Shown: piece after piece, positions 60,417 to 64,000 of the stretch
Numbering within the stretch: the first letter of the stretch is position 1
How the letters are laid out: the number at the start of each line of letters is the position of its first letter
Assembly (NCBI RefSeq): GCF_900099685.1
Contig: NZ_FNDW01000004.1
Location: forward strand, 248,001 to 312,000
From: Chryseobacterium taeanense
GTDB taxonomy: Bacteria; Bacteroidota; Bacteroidia; Flavobacteriales; Weeksellaceae
Direction: 5' to 3'
DNA length: 64,000 bases
Made by a program: the position numbers and the translations under genes
The notes under the pieces: generated by a model
Told to the model about the DNA's origin: nothing
Databases searched by the model: none
What the model saw: only the letters and a program-made list of their open reading frames with translations

Positions 60417-61754
60417 TTATTTCGTTAAATCCAAACCACCAAAGTTACCCGAACTCATCATTAGATAGACACCCCGGGTTTTATCTAAAGTATTCCAGTA
60501 AGCATGAAGATCTTCCGCATTGGTGAAAACTTTCAGATTTTCATTTTTAAACTTTTCCTTAATCAGATCCGGAGAGATCGGTTCCATTCTTTTAATCTTT
60601 AAAGCATCTTCAGAATAGAAAACAACAGCTTCATCCAAACCATCCATGGCGTGGTCGTATTGCTCAAGAAAAACAGGATTTAAACTCGAATAGGTGTGCA
60701 ATTCCAGAAAGCCGTATTTTTTTTCATTTTTAAACTGTTCCTGAAAAGCTTTTACCGTAGCTTTTACTTTACTGGGAGCGTGGGCAAAATCTTTGTAAAG
60801 CGTTCCGTTATCTTCCCGTTCTACTTTTTCAAGACGCTTTGATGCACCTTTAAAGCTCATGATAGCTTCATAAAAATCTTCATCCATAATCCCCAACGTA
60901 TGGCAGATATATCTTGCTCCCTCCATATTGAGCAGATTATGAGCCCCGAAAACGGAAAGAGGAACATCTCCCATTTCAGTTTTTAAATGAACTTTTCCGC
61001 TTACAATTTCGTATTCAGGAGTTTTGTATGGGATCTTTCTGAAATAATTTTCAGCATTTTCCACAACTTTTACCACTTCCGGATCTTCTTCATTATAAAC
61101 TAAAACACCGCCTGCTGTAATGCTTGCCACAAATCTTCTGAACTGCTCGATATAATCATCAAAAGTTTTGAAAACATTAATATGGTCCCAAGCAATTCCG
61201 CTCAGCAAAGCGATATTGGGCTGATACAATAAAAATTTTGAGCGGAGATCGATAGGCGAAGAAAGATATTCGTCGCCTTCTAACACCATAAAGTCATTAT
61301 CTTCGGTTAGCTTTACCATACAGTCGAAACCTTCCAGCTGCGCACCAACCATAAAGTCTACCTCTTTCTGATGAAAATTCAGAACATGGAGAATCATGGA
61401 AGTAATCGTAGTTTTGCCGTGCGAACCTGCGATGACAACACGTGTTTTATTTTTTGATTGCTCGTATAAAAATTCAGGGTAAGAATATATTTTTAACCCT
61501 AATTCTTTAGCTCTTGCCAGTTCAGGATTATCCTGATGAGCATGCATTCCAAGAATTACCGCATCTATTTCAGAAGTGATTTTTTCCGGAAACCAGCCCA
61601 TTTGTTCGGGTAAAATTCCTTTCTTTTCCAGTCTGGATCTCGAAGGCTCAAAAACAGCATCATCCGAACCTGTTACCTGATATCCTTTATCCTTTAGTGC
61701 AATGGCGAGATTATGCATGGCGCTTCCGCCAATAGCAATGAAATGAGTCTTCAA
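60417..61754 (-). CDS. mpl: UDP-N-acetylmuramate--L-alanyl-gamma-D-glutamyl-meso-diaminopimelate ligase
   Basis: 445 residues, Mur ligase family. IAIGGSAMHNLAIALKDKGY is the Rossmann start, VIAGSHGKTTITSMIL the ATP loop, and LEGDEYLSSPIDLRSKF the central Mur motif region; the C-terminal domain includes DFAHAPSKVKATVKAF. Mpl rejoins recycled tripeptide to UDP-MurNAc in peptidoglycan recycling. It is last in a four-gene operon, 5 bp after a lipoprotein gene. Confidence 0.93.
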   Translation of the reverse strand: MKTHFIAIGGSAMHNLAIALKDKGYQVTGSDDAVFEPSRSRLEKKGILPEQMGWFPEKITSEIDAVILGMHAHQDNPELARAKELGLKIYSYPEFLYEQSKNKTRVVIAGSHGKTTITSMILHVLNFHQKEVDFMVGAQLEGFDCMVKLTEDNDFMVLEGDEYLSSPIDLRSKFLLYQPNIALLSGIAWDHINVFKTFDDYIEQFRRFVASITAGGVLVYNEEDPEVVKVVENAENYFRKIPYKTPEYEIVSGKVHLKTEMGDVPLSVFGAHNLLNMEGARYICHTLGIMDEDFYEAIMSFKGASKRLEKVEREDNGTLYKDFAHAPSKVKATVKAFQEQFKNEKKYGFLELHTYSSLNPVFLEQYDHAMDGLDEAVVFYSEDALKIKRMEPISPDLIKEKFKNENLKVFTNAEDLHAYWNTLDKTRGVYLMMSSGNFGGLDLTK

Positions 61755-61759
61755 TTGTA

Positions 61760-62197
61760 TTACTGTTTTTTTACATTATTATTAATGATTTCCTGAAAAG
61801 CATTGGTAATATTTGTCCAGTTCGTCTTATAATTGGGCATAATAGCACTGGCATCTGTTTTACTGCCTTCGTTGGGGCCTTTTTTAATATTGATAGAAGT
61901 TGATATAAAATCATAAATCTTCTTATGATCTTCCTGTATTCTTCTGAAATTATTTTGAGAAAGAATATTGTTCAGCTTTTTCAAATCTTCATCGGGTACT
62001 TTAAAATTTTGTTTTACTTTCTTGCCTTCACCTTCAAAAGAGTAGTGGGCATTATTTCCCTTGATCAGAAGATTTTCGTAGACAGGTACCAAGCCTCCGC
62101 TTTTAGAGTAGCTGATATCAAAATCCGAATACACTTTCTGGCTGTTACACGATACTAATACTATGATGGCGAATAAGATTCCTAATATTCTTTTCAT
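61760..62197 (-). CDS. small lipoprotein of unknown function
   Basis: 145 residues with lipobox MKRILGILFAIIVLVSC (lipidation at Cys17). The mature part has ISYSKSGGLVPVYENLLIKG and a C-terminal segment NYKTNWTNITNAFQEIINNN, with no recognised domain. It lies 11 bp after the acyltransferase gene and 5 bp before mpl, so an envelope role is likely. Confidence 0.78.
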   Translation of the reverse strand: MKRILGILFAIIVLVSCNSQKVYSDFDISYSKSGGLVPVYENLLIKGNNAHYSFEGEGKKVKQNFKVPDEDLKKLNNILSQNNFRRIQEDHKKIYDFISTSINIKKGPNEGSKTDASAIMPNYKTNWTNITNAFQEIINNNVKKQ

Positions 62198-62208
62198 AAT
62201 TTTATACT

Positions 62209-63015
62209 TTAATTACCGGACTCCTTTTTTTCTGATTTTTTAGCTTTCAATTCTTCATCATAACTGTGTAAAACATTAAAATCTTCTGTCTGCTCAATGG
62301 CAGTCATGATTTTATGTAAAATTTCCTGAGCATTTTCTTTATCATAATCAATATCGAGTGGTGCCTTAAACTCCATTGTAGGCTTTACGCCCGTCACTTT
62401 TACACGGAGTCCTTTTTTATCAAAAGCTCTGCGGAAGCCATTTATCTTTATCGGAATTACAATCGGCCGCTGATTTTTCACCAGTTTTGCCGTACCCCTT
62501 CTTCCCTGAGCAAAAGCAGAAGTAGTTCCCTGTGGGAAAGTGGCTACCCAACCATTATCCAGGGCTTTCATGATATTATCCACTTCGCTCATATCTACCA
62601 TCCTACTCACATTTTTACCCTCAGCCCTCCATGTTCTTTTTACAGTCACTGCGCCGGCGATTTTAAATATTTTAGGTAAAATTCCTTTATTCATAGTCTC
62701 TTCCGCGGCAACGTAATAAAAATCAATTTTAGGATTCAGCAGATAGATCGGGTTTTTGATCGTGTTCAGATATCCGTTGTTCACGGAGCAGAATGCATGA
62801 TACATTGCTGCAACATCCGCAAAATACGTCTGATGGTTAGACACAAACAAAACATTGGAATCCGGAAGATCCACAAGATGCTCAGTACCCGTAATTTTCA
62901 GTTTGTTAAAGCCATTGAATCTTCGGTAAGATACAATTCCCAATATAAAAATGATTAACCTTTTTAAAAAATAAGGAGTTCCGAACGCATCGGTGAAAAT
63001 GTTTTTCTTCGCCAT
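62209..63015 (-). CDS. 1-acyl-sn-glycerol-3-phosphate acyltransferase family protein
   Basis: 268 residues. The acyltransferase motif VLFVSNHQTYFADVAAMY (NHxxxxD) is at about residues 59-66, and FPQGTTSAFAQGRRGTAKL, quoted in part, is motif III in the form FPQGT. It would acylate lysophosphatidate or a related lipid at the inner membrane. A promoter box TAACTTTG at 63039-63046 lies inside the end of the upstream Nudix gene, so it can also be transcribed alone. Confidence 0.9.
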   Translation of the reverse strand: MAKKNIFTDAFGTPYFLKRLIIFILGIVSYRRFNGFNKLKITGTEHLVDLPDSNVLFVSNHQTYFADVAAMYHAFCSVNNGYLNTIKNPIYLLNPKIDFYYVAAEETMNKGILPKIFKIAGAVTVKRTWRAEGKNVSRMVDMSEVDNIMKALDNGWVATFPQGTTSAFAQGRRGTAKLVKNQRPIVIPIKINGFRRAFDKKGLRVKVTGVKPTMEFKAPLDIDYDKENAQEILHKIMTAIEQTEDFNVLHSYDEELKAKKSEKKESGN

Positions 63016-63038
63016 CTTTCAATTAAAACACATTAGTG

Positions 63039-63046
63039 CAAAGTTA
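63039..63046 (-). promoter_or_regulatory. internal -7 box TAACTTTG before the acyltransferase gene
   Basis: Exact TAnnTTTG match on the minus strand overlapping the Nudix stop, 23 bp from the acyltransferase ATG. Confidence 0.5.
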
Positions 63047-63670
63047 CATTTTTTTCAGCAACTGACTGAATTCGCTTAATATCATCGCTGTTGCGCCCCA
63101 TATAATGTATCCGTTGAAGTTTATTACAGGAACTTCGCTTTTTCCTGTGGTAGGCAATGTCATAATCTCCGGTTCATCGGGAAGATTCAGAAAACAGGTG
63201 ATCGGAAATTCAATAACTTCCACCGCCTCGCTTTGTTGTAAAATAAATTCAGGGTTTTTCTTCGTATAAGATATATAAGGATAAACATAAAAATTGCTTG
63301 GCGGAATATAGATAGGAGACATTTCCCGGATTATTCTCACGTAATGCTTCTCAACCCCGATCTCCTCAGAAGTTTCACGGACTGCCGTTTCAGCAAAATC
63401 ACTGTCCGCTTCCTCACGTTTTCCACCGGGTAACGAAATCTGTCCGCTATGTCTGTCGTGTTCATTGATGGTTCTTTGGATCAGCGGAAAATGCCATTCA
63501 TCATTCTTAAGATAAAGAATAATATTTACAGCGGCAAGCTTTGGATTTTTTGTTAAAACTTCATCATACGTGAAAACCGGACGATACGGCGGTGAAAAAA
63601 TACCGTGAGCATTTTCTCCTGGCAACTCAGCGTTTTTTATTTTTCTTAATAAATCTTTTCCAAAACTCAT
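63044..63670 (-). CDS. Nudix hydrolase, CoA pyrophosphatase-like (NudL group)
   Basis: 208 residues. The Nudix box is complete, from GGKREEADSDF to AVRETSEEIGV (Gx5Ex7REUxEExGU), and LPGGKREE is preceded by the CoA-group region. These enzymes split CoA or its derivatives to 3',5'-ADP and phosphopantetheine. ATG at 63670 is chosen; a TTG at 63676 is part of the TAAATTTG promoter box, which ends 3 bp before the ATG, so the mRNA is probably leaderless. First gene of the operon with acyltransferase, lipoprotein and mpl. Confidence 0.9.
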   Translation of the reverse strand: MSFGKDLLRKIKNAELPGENAHGIFSPPYRPVFTYDEVLTKNPKLAAVNIILYLKNDEWHFPLIQRTINEHDRHSGQISLPGGKREEADSDFAETAVRETSEEIGVEKHYVRIIREMSPIYIPPSNFYVYPYISYTKKNPEFILQQSEAVEVIEFPITCFLNLPDEPEIMTLPTTGKSEVPVINFNGYIIWGATAMILSEFSQLLKKM

Positions 63671-63673
63671 ATT

Positions 63674-63681
63674 CAAATTTA
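63674..63681 (-). promoter_or_regulatory. -7 box TAAATTTG of the Nudix operon, leaderless
   Basis: Exact match on the minus strand, 3 bp before the ATG; a TTG 24 bp further upstream is slightly outside the usual spacing. Confidence 0.55.
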
Positions 63682-63853
63682 ATAATATATTTTGAAGAAA
63701 GGAAGCAATACGAAAGTTTTAATAATGATCGACATAAATAATGCGGTATTAATATATGATAACTTCATCTTTTAATATAAACCTATTTTCTCTTTCAAAA
63801 CTCATCCACTCTTCGTCCCTCCAATCGATTTACTCTCCAACATTTTTTTCTTG
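63682..63853. other. AT-rich intergenic DNA
   Basis: No reading frame or hairpin that I can support; it leads into the GC-rich repeat at the window edge. Confidence 0.5.
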
Positions 63854-63984
63854 TAGCTTTTTCCGGCTCTCTGCTCATACTCCTCGCGCCAGGCTTTCCC
63901 GTCTTTCGTCCGCTCTCCCGCTGCTGGCTAGGGCTTTCTTTCCATGCTGTGGGGTACCGCTACGATCCGGGCTAGGTGTTTTGG
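63854..63984. repeat. dispersed repeat, diverged copy 2, at the window edge
   Basis: TAGCTTTTTCCGGCTCTCTG and CTCATACTCCTCGCG correspond to GAGCTATTTCCCGCT and CTACTCGC of the repeat at 14713-14840. The right end GATCCGGGCTAGGTGTTTTG corresponds to ATCGGGGCTAGTTTTTGG there. The interior is different and lacks the long hairpin. GC content is visibly higher than around it. It may continue beyond the window. Confidence 0.55.
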
Positions 63985-64000
63985 TGCTTACTTTCGAGGA

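Overview
The window is chromosomal DNA from a low-GC member of the Bacteroidota, most likely a Chryseobacterium-type flavobacterium (family Weeksellaceae). The evidence is the split transketolase, the tyrosine catabolic set (HppD, HmgA, FahA), SecG, a double-glycine bacteriocin-like peptide, a RebB-type protein, and many copies of the Bacteroidota -7 promoter box TAnnTTTG, several with a TTG box 17-20 bp upstream. The species is inferred from protein character and was not searched. I saw no rRNA, tRNA, prophage, CRISPR array or intact insertion sequence.

Layout. 1-14.5 kb: 5'-truncated view of a transketolase N-terminal subunit, a sodium:solute symporter, a five-gene stress operon (two pirins, FMN reductase, OsmC, GNAT), a small eRF1-domain-like protein, a DHA2 efflux pump, asparagine synthetase, a PNGase F-like secreted protein, an RsmB-type rRNA methylase and a PhnA-like zinc-ribbon protein. 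14.5-28 kb: an orphan ABC ATPase, a YceI lipoprotein, pheS, a two-component system followed by a strong candidate structured RNA, an FNR/ferredoxin pair, two type II toxin-antitoxin loci (one with a broken toxin), a LOG family protein, PepD and small envelope proteins. 28-32.3 kb: recR leading into four surface-glycan genes. 32.4-41.4 kb: secG, a pair of M16 peptidases, a PAS histidine kinase with a CheY-like partner, and UvrD/PcrA helicase. 42-46.4 kb: three alpha/beta hydrolases, a DUF3037 plus HipA-like kinase pair and a Cys-rich GG-leader peptide. 46.4-53 kb: tyrosine/homogentisate degradation. 53-60.4 kb: a TonB-dependent receptor coupled to a thioredoxin, DUF1304, a Crp-family regulator, an AhpD-like protein, MdaB with a divergent LysR regulator, an aldo/keto reductase and a solitary RebB. 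60.4-63.7 kb: Mpl, a lipoprotein, an acyltransferase and a Nudix hydrolase in one operon.

The most unusual DNA is non-coding. Two arrays of the same 42-bp palindromic tandem repeat sit 10.7 kb apart, in opposite orientations, each immediately 5' of a DNA repair gene (recR, uvrD). A 254-bp MITE-like element with 16-bp terminal inverted repeats and a central 17-bp hairpin lies beside the first array. A 143-bp tandem repeat fills the gap after uvrD. A GC-rich 27-bp hairpin repeat at 14.7 kb shares its ends with sequence at the right window edge. A promoter- and terminator-bounded region of about 190 nt with several hairpins at 20.2 kb is a candidate new small RNA.
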